Assembly (NCBI GenBank): GCA_964450405.1
Contig: CAYVCQ010000003.1
Span: 372,001 to 436,000, forward strand
Length of the DNA stretch: 64,000 nucleotides
DNA from: WRGT01 sp964450405
Lineage (GTDB): Bacteria > Spirochaetota > UBA4802 > UBA5550
Direction: 5' to 3'
How positions within the stretch are numbered: position 1 is the first letter of the stretch; every line of letters starts with the position of its first letter. Position numbers and translations under genes: made by a program. The notes below the pieces were generated by a model that was not told the origin of the DNA, did not search any database, and saw only the letters and a list, made by a program, of their open reading frames with translations. Shown one piece after another: positions 56,801 to 64,000 of the stretch.

Positions 56801-57072
56801 ATAAAACCATCGGAAAGCCAGCGAATAATGGTTTTGTTGCTTTCGTACAGGTCGCTGGCTGGTAGTGTTTTTAATTGAAGAATAATCGATTTTGCTTCGG
56901 TTACTGTGAGATGTTTGCTTTCGTATTTGGAAAGCAGGTAGTTTAGTAAATCATTTTCTATCAATACTTCATCAACTAGCCGTGTAATGGCAATACCCAG
57001 GTGGTGAGGGAAACCTTCCTGTCCTAATAACTCAATAAAAGCTTTTTCTAATTTTTCTTCTGTGAATTTCAT
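53845..57072 (-). CDS. hsdR: Type I restriction enzyme, R subunit
   Basis: This 1075-residue protein has the HsdR layout: nuclease domain with VFEFKSA near 168 (PD-ExK-type acidic and Lys residues), the ATPase motor with Walker A FGATGCGKSFTMLYL near 313 and DEAH (ISDEAHRSQ near 415), FVGFTGTPID near 455, VDMWLTGFDVPFLDTMYI near 667 and AISRVNRKFEGKNKG near 695. It translocates DNA with ATP and cuts it when the target is unmethylated. It follows herA by 26 bases. Confidence 0.94.
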   Translation of the reverse strand: MKFTEEKLEKAFIELLGQEGFPHHLGIAITRLVDEVLIENDLLNYLLSKYESKHLTVTEAKSIILQLKTLPASDLYESNKTIIRWLSDGFILKRDDRNQKDIHIELIDYTGLEAQLAAPDLDTVVAEPKDKYPEDHNIYKFVNQLEIVGSEKRIPDGIVYINGLPLVVFEFKSAIREEATVFDAFNQLTVRYRRDIPELFKYNAFCIISDGVNNKAGSFFAPYEFYYAWRRVAGLAKDVDGIDSMFTLVQGMFNKNRLRDIIRNFVYIPDSSKKNEKIVCRYPQYYAAKRLYDTIKIAQKPEGNGKGGTYFGATGCGKSFTMLYLTRLLMKSEHFESPTIVMITDRTDLDDQLSGQFTNAKKFIGDNTVISVESRAHLREMLQSRQSGGVFLTTIHKFTEDTELLSDRTNVICISDEAHRSQVNLDQKIKVTEKGVTKTYGFAKYLHDSLPSATFVGFTGTPIDATLDVFGKVVDAYTMTESVKDEITVRIVYEGRAAKVALKNGELEKIEQYYAEAAEAGANKYQIEQSKEESAKMNAILGDPKRLKAVAEDFVIHYENRVSEGSTIKGKAMFVCSSREIAYELYKNIIALRPEWNEIKVAADNEILSEEEQKKIKPMERIKMIMTRGKDDDETLYNLLGTKEYRKTLDNEFKNEKSNFKIAIIVDMWLTGFDVPFLDTMYIDKPIKQHNLIQAISRVNRKFEGKNKGLVVDYIGIKKQMNLALAKYNKGDEDNFEDIAESLIIVRNHLDLLAKLFHTFDSSKYFNGTTLEQLNTLNMAAEFAQKTKELETRFMGLVQRLKAAYDICAGSEQLTQTERDYTHFYMAVRSIVFKLTKGTAPDTAQMNARVREMIKDALQSDGVQEIFKLGDEQESEQDLFDEDYLAKIDKIKLPNTKIKLLQQLLAKVIGEMKKVNKVKGIDFTKKMQALVKIYNERDESDILRSEVYEEMAEQLTNLIWEVHREFSAGDALGIDFEEKAFYDILKELCIKYDFTYPGDKLIELAKAVKELVEGQAKFPDWNKRDDIKSALKVGLILLLDEFGYPPVERDEVYVEIFEQAENFKKNQNLSEYGNN

Positions 57073-57098
57073 TATTCCGGCTTCCTAAATCTATTTAT

Positions 57099-58811
57099 TT
57101 AATTTTCCAGATCCTCTATATTTCTCCAACTTTTTTGATAATTAGGCCCATAAGATTTAGGCTCTACTAATGGAGGCGTTATTTGTATAGTAAGGGGAAT
57201 TGGAAAATCATTCCCAATTATTGCGGCTTCTCCCGGTTTTAAATTTGGCAAAAAAGCAGATGCTGCACGATCAATTTCACCACAAGCTCTTTCTACCACT
57301 TCGCGGTCTCGGTCATTGGTTAAACGATGAACAATCATTGTTCCAATTTGGCTTAAAACACCCTCAGTAATATCTCTTGGACGTTGTGTTGCTAAACAAA
57401 TATTTAGTCCAAACTTTCTTCCTTCTTTAGCAATAAGTTCAAATGCATCCAATTTTGCAACAGTGTCTTCAGCTCCAATATTTTTACCGATAAAGTTGTG
57501 TGCTTCATCAAGAAAAATTATAAGTGGCTTAATTTCAAACGTTTTTTTTCTGGCTTGATTTAGTAAATTGCGTCCAATTACATTAGCTATAATTTCACGC
57601 GCTTTGTATTCAAAAGGAATACCACTGAGGTCTATTCGTAATAGTTTTTTTTCCGTGCGAATAAAGTCTTCAATTTTAAAAATTAACGAAGACTTATCAG
57701 AATCCTTAAAAACGCAATTGAAGGCCGGTGAAGTGAAGATCCCATTTATCCGGGTAATTAAAGAAAGGCAGTGTGAAAAATTACCATCTTCACCACCCCA
57801 AATTGAATAATCTTTTTGTCTATTTGTAAAACCATCAGGGTAAACACACTCTTGCTCAATCTGTTCGGCAATTTTCGTTACATCAAATGATGTGGTTGGA
57901 TCGTCTATTTTAGCTTTTACACCTTTAGTTTCAAGTGCCTGCTTGTAATTTGCTTTACTTCGGTTGATTTTTTCTATATATCCATTCGGGAATTCGTCTG
58001 GGCATGAATTTACCAACCTTAAACTTTTAATAGCTTCTTTGAATTTTGGCCCCTGAACTTTGCCGGATGGTTCAAATAATGCAATAAAATCACTTTCTTG
58101 AAATGCTGTTGGTGGGAGGATGCATTTTTCGGAATTGCCAGCTTGTTTTATTGGATCGGCAAGATGGAGGTGCTCAATTGATATATTATCAAAATCACGG
58201 TATTCTCCCGTAGCATCGAAAAGTATCATCTTGGAATTGTACTTCAGGCACTCTTCAAGAATTTTGGCAGTTGTCCAACTTTTACCTCCGCCAGTTGAAC
58301 CTAAAATTGCAAGATGACGACCAAATAGTTTTTCAGGTTTTATTTGTACTTTACTTTCCTGTGCAACATCAATTGAGCCAAGTTCAAGTGTTATCGTATT
58401 CTCATTTTCACGCTCCATCAATTCAGGAATCTTTGCGACAAATTTATGAGGAGCCGCATATACTCGATCACCCAGACGAGGATAAGCTTCAACACCGGCT
58501 GTAACATAAAGTGATTCCATGCAAATTGAACCAAGAAGCTGGATTCTACCTAGAGCATCTTCCTTACGTATAGAGGCATCATCCTTCTTAACTTCTACAA
58601 CTCTACCAAGTACAAGGTTAATTTGACCTTCAATGATTACAAATTCACCAACTTCACCTTTCCCATATCTACCCCCAAGATAATATGAACCACTAGGCGC
58701 TCCAGCATCAGTGAGATTAACATGTACAGCGTTTGCTGTAACAGTATTTACATTACCCATAAGTAATTCTGGTCTTAAAATACCTCGCGGAAATTCTTCT
58801 TGAATATTCAT
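57099..58811 (-). CDS. herA: HerA-type ATPase of a SIR2-HerA pair
   Basis: This 570-residue protein has an N-terminal beta-barrel (about 1-145) like the HAS-barrel, Walker A in LAILGSTGGGKSWTTAK near 168, and Walker B in PLIIFLDEAHNFIG near 440, followed by ATQRPRDITEG. This is the HerA/FtsK-like hexameric ATPase fold. The start overlaps the SIR2 stop (ATGA). SIR2-HerA pairs are known anti-phage systems that cut or deplete NAD+ and DNA in one complex. Confidence 0.9.
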   Translation of the reverse strand: MNIQEEFPRGILRPELLMGNVNTVTANAVHVNLTDAGAPSGSYYLGGRYGKGEVGEFVIIEGQINLVLGRVVEVKKDDASIRKEDALGRIQLLGSICMESLYVTAGVEAYPRLGDRVYAAPHKFVAKIPELMERENENTITLELGSIDVAQESKVQIKPEKLFGRHLAILGSTGGGKSWTTAKILEECLKYNSKMILFDATGEYRDFDNISIEHLHLADPIKQAGNSEKCILPPTAFQESDFIALFEPSGKVQGPKFKEAIKSLRLVNSCPDEFPNGYIEKINRSKANYKQALETKGVKAKIDDPTTSFDVTKIAEQIEQECVYPDGFTNRQKDYSIWGGEDGNFSHCLSLITRINGIFTSPAFNCVFKDSDKSSLIFKIEDFIRTEKKLLRIDLSGIPFEYKAREIIANVIGRNLLNQARKKTFEIKPLIIFLDEAHNFIGKNIGAEDTVAKLDAFELIAKEGRKFGLNICLATQRPRDITEGVLSQIGTMIVHRLTNDRDREVVERACGEIDRAASAFLPNLKPGEAAIIGNDFPIPLTIQITPPLVEPKSYGPNYQKSWRNIEDLEN

Positions 58812-60007
58812 TTATTGTCTCCCGCAATTTCCTTGATGGCATGTACCATTTTTTCAGCAGGAGTAAGTGAACGAAGGTCAGGAATTAATGATGAAAACTC
58901 TTCAAAAGATGCATTAATAAAAGTTATATCTTCACCTTTAAATCCAAGATCTTTTAATAATTTCCAGTAATGGCTTACGTTAGTATTTTTTTCTATAATA
59001 TTTTTCTCTGCGTTATAATCAGCAATTATGACTTTCAAATAAGGATTTGTTTTAATTGCAGATATTAGGGGTTCTGAAAGGTGATCATCATTAAAACCAA
59101 AACCGACAACAACTATGCAAGTATTGGGTTCTCTCAAAACAGCAAGATATCGGGCCATTAATTCTAAATGTGGCTGAATATATGATTGTTGATATTTTCC
59201 TTTGGCGGGAAAAATCATACAAGCACCTTGGGGTGTTGCATCTTTCTCGATTATTTTACCATCTTCTTTTTGCCAGTTTACCGAACCATGAAGTTTATAG
59301 AGCTGGAAGACACCTTCAAGATAATTATCTATTGCTGTTGAGTTGGATGTACGTCGAACAATATCATAATCAAAAAAACTAGGGTCATACTGTCTTGGCT
59401 GAGTAAATGAAAAGCCATCAATAATAATTATCCCATGGTTTCCTGCAGCTTTTTCAAAACACGTGTCGTAATTTGTGGTGAACAGTTTTAATCGGGAATC
59501 CCGGACACGCCGACGAGAAAGTCTATGAATAAACGTAGAATGTCCGGATAGTTTTTCATCGGTTTTAGCGAATGAGCAAGCCGTAAGAATACTTCGTTTA
59601 CAATTATCTACAAAATCTTTAATTGTCTTGTCTTCTTTAATTGCCAGATGAGCTTCACAAAGAGATAAAAATTCTTCAATGTTTACTATGCTTTTAACAG
59701 AAATATCATAGTTAATCTGCTTGCAGATGCTTTTTGTTTCTGCTGTATAATTATGATCTTTTTTTGTGCAGATATTCCAAAGATCATTCATAGAAGGTCC
59801 ACCAACAGACCCGTAAGAAGTGCCACTACCTGCAAGAACAACAAGATTTTGCATTTGCATAGCAGAAAGGAGCTGTTGCTTCAGTATTTCTTGATTTTGT
59901 TTTGTTATATTTTTATCAGCTTCTTCACCGGTATCAGATTTTAAAGAAATCCATTCATCTGATTTTGGTAATAGATATTTTATACTATGACTTTCTTTAG
60001 GATTCAT
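58808..60007 (-). CDS. SIR2-domain effector paired with HerA
   Basis: This 399-residue protein has SIR2 family landmarks: LVVLAGSGTSYGSVGGP near 55, FTTNYDTCFEKAAG near 178, YKLHGSVNW near 240 and CIVVVGFGFNDDHLSEP near 292. Start ATG 60007 is chosen because GGAGG lies 6 bases upstream, in the end of hsdS; a longer frame to 60028 lacks it. Paired with HerA by ATGA overlap. Expected activity is NAD+ hydrolysis on phage infection, an inference from the family. Confidence 0.88.
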   Translation of the reverse strand: MNPKESHSIKYLLPKSDEWISLKSDTGEEADKNITKQNQEILKQQLLSAMQMQNLVVLAGSGTSYGSVGGPSMNDLWNICTKKDHNYTAETKSICKQINYDISVKSIVNIEEFLSLCEAHLAIKEDKTIKDFVDNCKRSILTACSFAKTDEKLSGHSTFIHRLSRRRVRDSRLKLFTTNYDTCFEKAAGNHGIIIIDGFSFTQPRQYDPSFFDYDIVRRTSNSTAIDNYLEGVFQLYKLHGSVNWQKEDGKIIEKDATPQGACMIFPAKGKYQQSYIQPHLELMARYLAVLREPNTCIVVVGFGFNDDHLSEPLISAIKTNPYLKVIIADYNAEKNIIEKNTNVSHYWKLLKDLGFKGEDITFINASFEEFSSLIPDLRSLTPAEKMVHAIKEIAGDNK

Positions 60008-60008
60008 A

Positions 60009-61241
60009 TTATTCCTCCACCGTTGCAAGTTTTGAAAGAAGTAAATCTTTTAAGGTATTCAGCAATAGCAATTGAGCCTTTTTAACAGATAGTGATTTAT
60101 TTAACTTTCGACTAATGCTCAAATAGTTTCTTAATGTATTATCGTCTGGAAATACTATTTTTTGTTGCCCGAAAGTTGTAATTGTTATTGCATTCTGGGT
60201 TGAGCCAATTGTTATTTCATCAATTGTTGAATTAAAATTCCCGCTTTGCATATAATCATAAAGAAAAAAGTTAGATCCATTCTTGAAAAAATTCTTAAAC
60301 CATATAACATTTCCATCTTTAAAATAGAATTCTTCATCTTGAACCATATAAGTCGAACCAATTGTTCCAACTGCTGTCATTAGTATGTCACCTTCTTCGG
60401 GTTTCCCATATGATTTTACAATCTCAGCATATCGTTGATTTGATATAAAAATTGGTTCTGATATTACATCACCTGCTTTCTTTAATGTTATTTCTTTTCC
60501 TCGATAAAAGGGAATCCCTTCGTTTGTATATTCGTTTTCAAAAATCCTTTTACTTGAAGTAATCTCACAGATTGATGCAATTTCTTTCCATTCCCATCCC
60601 TTCGGAATTTCTCCCAACTCACTATCCACCATCTCCCCACCATTGCTTTTATACGGTTTACCGTTCTCATCGGGAAATTCAAAATCAACAAACCATTGCT
60701 TGTAAATAGCCTGCGCAGTTTCTTCAAGTTTTTGTATCAGTTGCCGGTTTAGGGCTATGCGATTTTGAATGACGTTGTATTCTTTTACGATTTCTTTTTG
60801 TTTAGTGATGGAGGGGATGGGTAGAAGAGTATTACACATTTCTTCCCATCCAAATATTTCCCTGGCACTTCCGTGGCTCATAAACCTGGCATATCTGTCA
60901 AATTCCGGTCTGCGAAACCACATCATTAAATATTCCGGTGAAAGTTCGTTAGTGTCTTTTATTTCAAATGGAGTATATGCCTGTGATATAATTGCTTCAT
61001 TATAATCTTCCAAAAGAGCGATAGAAATTTTATCGCCGTTTCTTGATGTTACAGGCCCATAAGCAAATTGATTTTTCTTTACAATTTTGTAAGTAGACAT
61101 ATCTGTTCCGATAATATTAGCAATGGAAGGGATGAATTTTTTTTGAATACTGACACCTAAAAGCAAGTCCACTGTTAAATCTGTATCACGATTATTAACT
61201 TCCTGTATATATTTACCGAGTGGTTTATAATTTGATCTCAT
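60009..61241 (-). CDS. hsdS: Type I restriction enzyme, specificity subunit
   Basis: This 410-residue protein has two target-recognition halves, each ended by a helical spacer: PIPSITKQKEIVKEYNVIQN near 133 with RIALNRQLIQKLEETAQAIY, and a second TRD from GEIPKGWEWKEIASIC near 212. It sets the DNA site for the HsdM/HsdR complex. It overlaps the 3' end of the hsdM frame by 17 bases. TRDs cannot be turned into a site from sequence alone. Confidence 0.93.
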   Translation of the reverse strand: MRSNYKPLGKYIQEVNNRDTDLTVDLLLGVSIQKKFIPSIANIIGTDMSTYKIVKKNQFAYGPVTSRNGDKISIALLEDYNEAIISQAYTPFEIKDTNELSPEYLMMWFRRPEFDRYARFMSHGSAREIFGWEEMCNTLLPIPSITKQKEIVKEYNVIQNRIALNRQLIQKLEETAQAIYKQWFVDFEFPDENGKPYKSNGGEMVDSELGEIPKGWEWKEIASICEITSSKRIFENEYTNEGIPFYRGKEITLKKAGDVISEPIFISNQRYAEIVKSYGKPEEGDILMTAVGTIGSTYMVQDEEFYFKDGNVIWFKNFFKNGSNFFLYDYMQSGNFNSTIDEITIGSTQNAITITTFGQQKIVFPDDNTLRNYLSISRKLNKSLSVKKAQLLLLNTLKDLLLSKLATVEE

Positions 61242-61569
61242 AACCCAACTCTTTAAATACGTTTAGTAAATCATTTTTTGAAGTTGCTTCGGCTTTCAGC
61301 AATTCGACAAATTCTGACTGTAAACTTTGCATCTTTTCGTCAAAATCTATGTTTTCATCACGGTTTACAAATTCAATGTATTTGCTTGGCACAAGAGAAA
61401 AATCTTTTTTGCTTACTTCATCAAACGTTGCAGAATAACAAAACTCAGGTATGTTCTTTATTTTCTTTGTTTGCCACTGGTGATATGTGCCTGCAATTTT
61501 CTGTATGTCAGCATATGAAAACTGAGTAAACTTCTTTTCAAAAGGTTCACCCATCTGTCGCAGATCCAT
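61225..61569 (-). CDS. hsdM: HsdM C-terminal segment after an in-frame stop
   Basis: This 114-residue frame (MDLRQMGEPFEKKFTQFS, then IAGTYHQWQ and IPEFCYSATFDEV) is the normal C-terminus of HsdM. It is in the same frame as the upstream piece, with TAA at 61632-61630 as the only break; between them 20 codons (from DRNIGDEKRQYRNREKEILF) link the parts. It might be made by read-through, by new initiation at ATG 61569, or not at all. Confidence 0.75.
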   Translation of the reverse strand: MDLRQMGEPFEKKFTQFSYADIQKIAGTYHQWQTKKIKNIPEFCYSATFDEVSKKDFSLVPSKYIEFVNRDENIDFDEKMQSLQSEFVELLKAEATSKNDLLNVFKELGYEIKL

Positions 61570-61629
61570 AAACAGAATTTCTTTTTCACGATTCCGGTAT
61601 TGACGTTTTTCATCGCCGATGTTTCTATC

Positions 61630-62841
61630 TTAAGCCTTTTTATTTTTATTTAAAATCCAAAGCGTCACACTGATGTCAGTGGTGTAGAATAAATTTCTTG
61701 GCAACACCAGAATAGCCTCCACAAGATTATTCTCAACAAGCTTTCTGCGGATTTTATACTCTTCACCCGCACCACTCAAAGCACCATTGGCAAGAATAAA
61801 ACCGGCTACGCCATTTTCAGAAAGCTTGGAAACCATATTGAGAATCCATCCGTAGTTGGCATTGCTTTTAGGTGGCACTTCATACCCGCGCCAGCGTGGG
61901 TCTGTTATCAGTTCGTTTTCTCCGCGCCAGTCTTTCTGGTTAAATGGCGGGTTTGCCATTATATAATCAGCTTTCAGGTCCTTGTGCTGATCGTCGCCAA
62001 AGGTGTCAGCGGCTTTCTCGCCGAGGTTCCCGGAAATACCACGAATGGCAAGGTTCATCTTTGCCAGTTTATAAGTGGTGTTGGTATATTCCTGCCCATA
62101 AATCGAAATTTCTTTTTTGTTCCCGTGGTGGTTTTCGATAAACTTGATAGACTGTACAAACATACCGCCCGAACCACAGGCAGGGTCATAGATAATCCCT
62201 TTGTACGGCTCAATCATTTCGGCAATCAGGTTTACAATACTCTTCGGGGTATAGAATTCTCCTTTCCCTTTTCCTTCTGCCAGGGCAAATTTGGAAAGGA
62301 AGTATTCGTATACGCGGCCGACTATATCCTGAGCTTTGTCTTTAATGGTATCAATGTCGTTAATGGTATCGAGCAGTGAAGAAAGTTTTGTTATATCTAA
62401 ACCTAAACGGGAAAAGTAATTGTCGGGCAATGCGCCTTTGAGGGCTTTGTTGTTTTTTTCAATATTGTGCAGGGCAGTGTCAATCTTCAAAGCAATATCG
62501 TTTTGCTTCGAGTTTTTAATGATATAACTCCAGCGGGAAGTCTCATCGAGATAAAACACATTTGCCTGGCCGTAGAAGTCCGGCATTTCAATATATTTGT
62601 CCTGTCCCTTTGCGATCATTGCCTTGCGGTGTTCTTCAAACTTGTCGCTGGCGAATTTCAGAAATATCAGCCCTAATACTACATGTTTATATTCGGCAGG
62701 TTCTACACTGCCTCTAAGTTTATTTGCAGAATCCCACAGGGTTTCTTCGATTGCTTTTTGTTTTACTTCTTTTTTCTGTTTTGGTTTTACTTCTTCTATA
62801 ACTTGTTGTTCTTTTTCTTTTTTCTGTTTCTTCTCGGCCAA
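61630..62841 (-). CDS. hsdM: Type I DNA methyltransferase HsdM, main part
   Basis: This 403-residue protein carries the helical HsdM N-domain (about 30-150) and the N6-adenine methylase core, with SAM motif YDPACGSGGMFVQ near 219 and catalytic IMANPPFNQKDW near 294. It ends in LWILNKNKKA, then TAA. Full-length relatives go on for about 130 more residues, found in frame downstream (61225-61569). Both sites of the methylase are present in this part, but the missing tail contacts HsdS. The N-terminus is a Lys/Glu-rich tract. Confidence 0.9.
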   Translation of the reverse strand: MAEKKQKKEKEQQVIEEVKPKQKKEVKQKAIEETLWDSANKLRGSVEPAEYKHVVLGLIFLKFASDKFEEHRKAMIAKGQDKYIEMPDFYGQANVFYLDETSRWSYIIKNSKQNDIALKIDTALHNIEKNNKALKGALPDNYFSRLGLDITKLSSLLDTINDIDTIKDKAQDIVGRVYEYFLSKFALAEGKGKGEFYTPKSIVNLIAEMIEPYKGIIYDPACGSGGMFVQSIKFIENHHGNKKEISIYGQEYTNTTYKLAKMNLAIRGISGNLGEKAADTFGDDQHKDLKADYIMANPPFNQKDWRGENELITDPRWRGYEVPPKSNANYGWILNMVSKLSENGVAGFILANGALSGAGEEYKIRRKLVENNLVEAILVLPRNLFYTTDISVTLWILNKNKKA

Positions 62842-62920
62842 TGTTTGACTCCTTATATTTTATGCATCATTTACATCAGACTTGATGTTTATTTATTTTA
62901 AGTGATTGTAATTGATCAGT

Positions 62921-64000
62921 TTATTTGCACATATCAATTATTTTTAATTCTTTATGAAATAACGTTTTGTATAGGTAATCTGCGTAAAACTTATATAATG
63001 GCGGTTTGCTTTCTGTTAACCACTCCATTTCGATATAAGGTGTTTTATCAGGTACAACACCCTGGAGGTAATTCGATATATGAATAAAACCTTTCCCGGG
63101 ATTATCAATATTCAAAGAGGATGCACCAAATGATAGAAATTCATTATATTCATAGACATTCAATTCAATATTATCTTTATGAGGTTGAGAGTTATACCAG
63201 TCCTTAATTGCTTTTACCGATTTAATTTTATTAGTAAAAGAAAGATTACCTTCATCTGAATTAAAAAATTCAGAAATTTTGTCCTTAAGAGAATCTGATG
63301 CATAATAAATAGAAATATCAACTTTACCACTTGTTTTTATTTCAAGTTCTTCCAATATCCTGGGCGTATTCGGATGATAAATACCAACTAGCTTAATATC
63401 ATTGCTTTTTTTTACTTTTCCAATAAAAGATTTTTCCAGATTTTCTTTTTTGGGATAATCAGTTGAATATATGTTTGTCTTGTATTTATTAACAATTTTT
63501 TCATCGGAACCATATCCCTTTCCACTTTCTCTATCACTAAAAATTACAGAATATACACAATATTTAAAACCGTGTTTATCAGAAATAGTATCTTCATCAC
63601 ATATCGTGAAAGTATAGGGTATTGTTTCATCCTCATTTCTGAGATAATTATCTCGATAATCCTTGCTTACAATTATACTATTGCGAGAAGCACCTCCAAG
63701 CAATCTTGCAGCATTGTTTATTGTGTTACCTATAAGATTTTCACGTTTATTAATATCTTTTAGCACATTTACACTTCCCGTATGCAACGAACCTCGAAGT
63801 TCAGTTTTCTCACGTTCAGCCCACTCATATATTCTAATCATCAACTCAATTGATTTAATATAGGTAACAGAATCGATTTCTTTAATACCGACGATCATGC
63901 CATCACCTGTTGGTATTAGAATGCAGTTGTCATGTAGAATCTCATCATAAAGAATATGATTAATTTCTCTTTGTAAGGATTTAAAACGATGAACCTGTTT
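62921..64000 (-). CDS. Class III nucleotidyl cyclase domain protein (cut by window edge)
   Basis: The open frame continues through the right edge, so the N-terminus is missing. Visible are CILIPTGDGMIVGI (metal Asp), RGSLHTGSVNV, and IGNTINNAARLLGGA (Asn and Arg of class III cyclases). The C-terminal about 165 residues (from LVGIYHPNTPRILEEL to the end) form a separate domain I do not recognise (VDISIYYASDSL, GKGFIHISNYLQGV). It may make cAMP, cGMP or, as in Pycsar defence, a pyrimidine cyclic nucleotide; sequence alone cannot tell. It sits 79 bases upstream of hsdM. Confidence 0.75.
   Translation of the reverse strand, partial: KQVHRFKSLQREINHILYDEILHDNCILIPTGDGMIVGIKEIDSVTYIKSIELMIRIYEWAEREKTELRGSLHTGSVNVLKDINKRENLIGNTINNAARLLGGASRNSIIVSKDYRDNYLRNEDETIPYTFTICDEDTISDKHGFKYCVYSVIFSDRESGKGYGSDEKIVNKYKTNIYSTDYPKKENLEKSFIGKVKKSNDIKLVGIYHPNTPRILEELEIKTSGKVDISIYYASDSLKDKISEFFNSDEGNLSFTNKIKSVKAIKDWYNSQPHKDNIELNVYEYNEFLSFGASSLNIDNPGKGFIHISNYLQGVVPDKTPYIEMEWLTESKPPLYKFYADYLYKTLFHKELKIIDMCK

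Noticed and set aside
1..64000. CRISPR arrays, tRNA or rRNA genes, known IS transposases
   Set aside because: None recognised on either strand by reading.

Overview
The window is AT-rich DNA from a Gram-negative-type (diderm) bacterium. Evidence for this is the set of exported proteins with signal peptides, an MprF/VirJ envelope-lipid operon, GlpABC and the DXS (MEP) pathway. A spirochaete-like lineage is possible (DUF4015 exported hydrolase, loose lipoprotein signals), but no rRNA, tRNA or marker gene is present, so the phylum is an inference only.

Region 1 (1-44,000) is ordinary chromosome with genes on both strands. It holds a CoA-transferase cut by the left edge, an exported DUF4015 hydrolase, an mprF operon with two tandem VirJ/AcvB-like hydrolases, a polysaccharide deacetylase, and a metal-export operon (two CDF transporters, DedA, DUF1003, then a GGDEF protein). 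The leader of that operon closely resembles a NiCo (czcD) riboswitch with an overlapping terminator. Next come YgiD, a B12-binding radical SAM enzyme, a membrane/SCP2/flavodoxin fusion with a cysteine-less redoxin-like partner, a LytTR regulator, a GH18 hydrolase, mgtA coupled to a PTS IIA-like gene, dxs, glpABC, YjbQ, a double-receiver regulator, tatD (apparent CTG start), tcdA, a solute-binding protein, two MBL-fold hydrolases, a REC-PAS-GGDEF protein behind a promoter and a perfect 34-bp palindrome, a KAP NTPase, a radical SAM/HhH protein and an HHE protein. Several small palindromic repeat families lie in the intergenic spaces.

Region 2 (about 44,000-51,600) is an accessory array in which every gene is on the minus strand. 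Five copies of a structured repeat of about 190 bp, all in one orientation, each sit just 3' of a gene or toxin-antitoxin module (EamA transporter, MntA/HepT, PIN/antitoxin twice, HNH). Two hairpins in the repeat keep their pairing through compensatory base changes. Three copies extend to a shared AT-rich edge ending in an outward TTGACT (-35) box facing the next gene. The arrangement resembles a cassette array, but I found no classical attC core sites. HepT (two in-frame stops) and one PIN toxin (two frameshifts) are broken, while their antitoxins are intact.

Region 3 (51,600-64,000) is a defence island, all on the minus strand. In transcription order it holds a class III nucleotidyl cyclase (cut by the right edge), hsdM (interrupted by one in-frame TAA), hsdS, SIR2, HerA, hsdR, a second SIR2-like protein and an HNH endonuclease. 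The SIR2-HerA pair is nested inside the type I restriction-modification operon.
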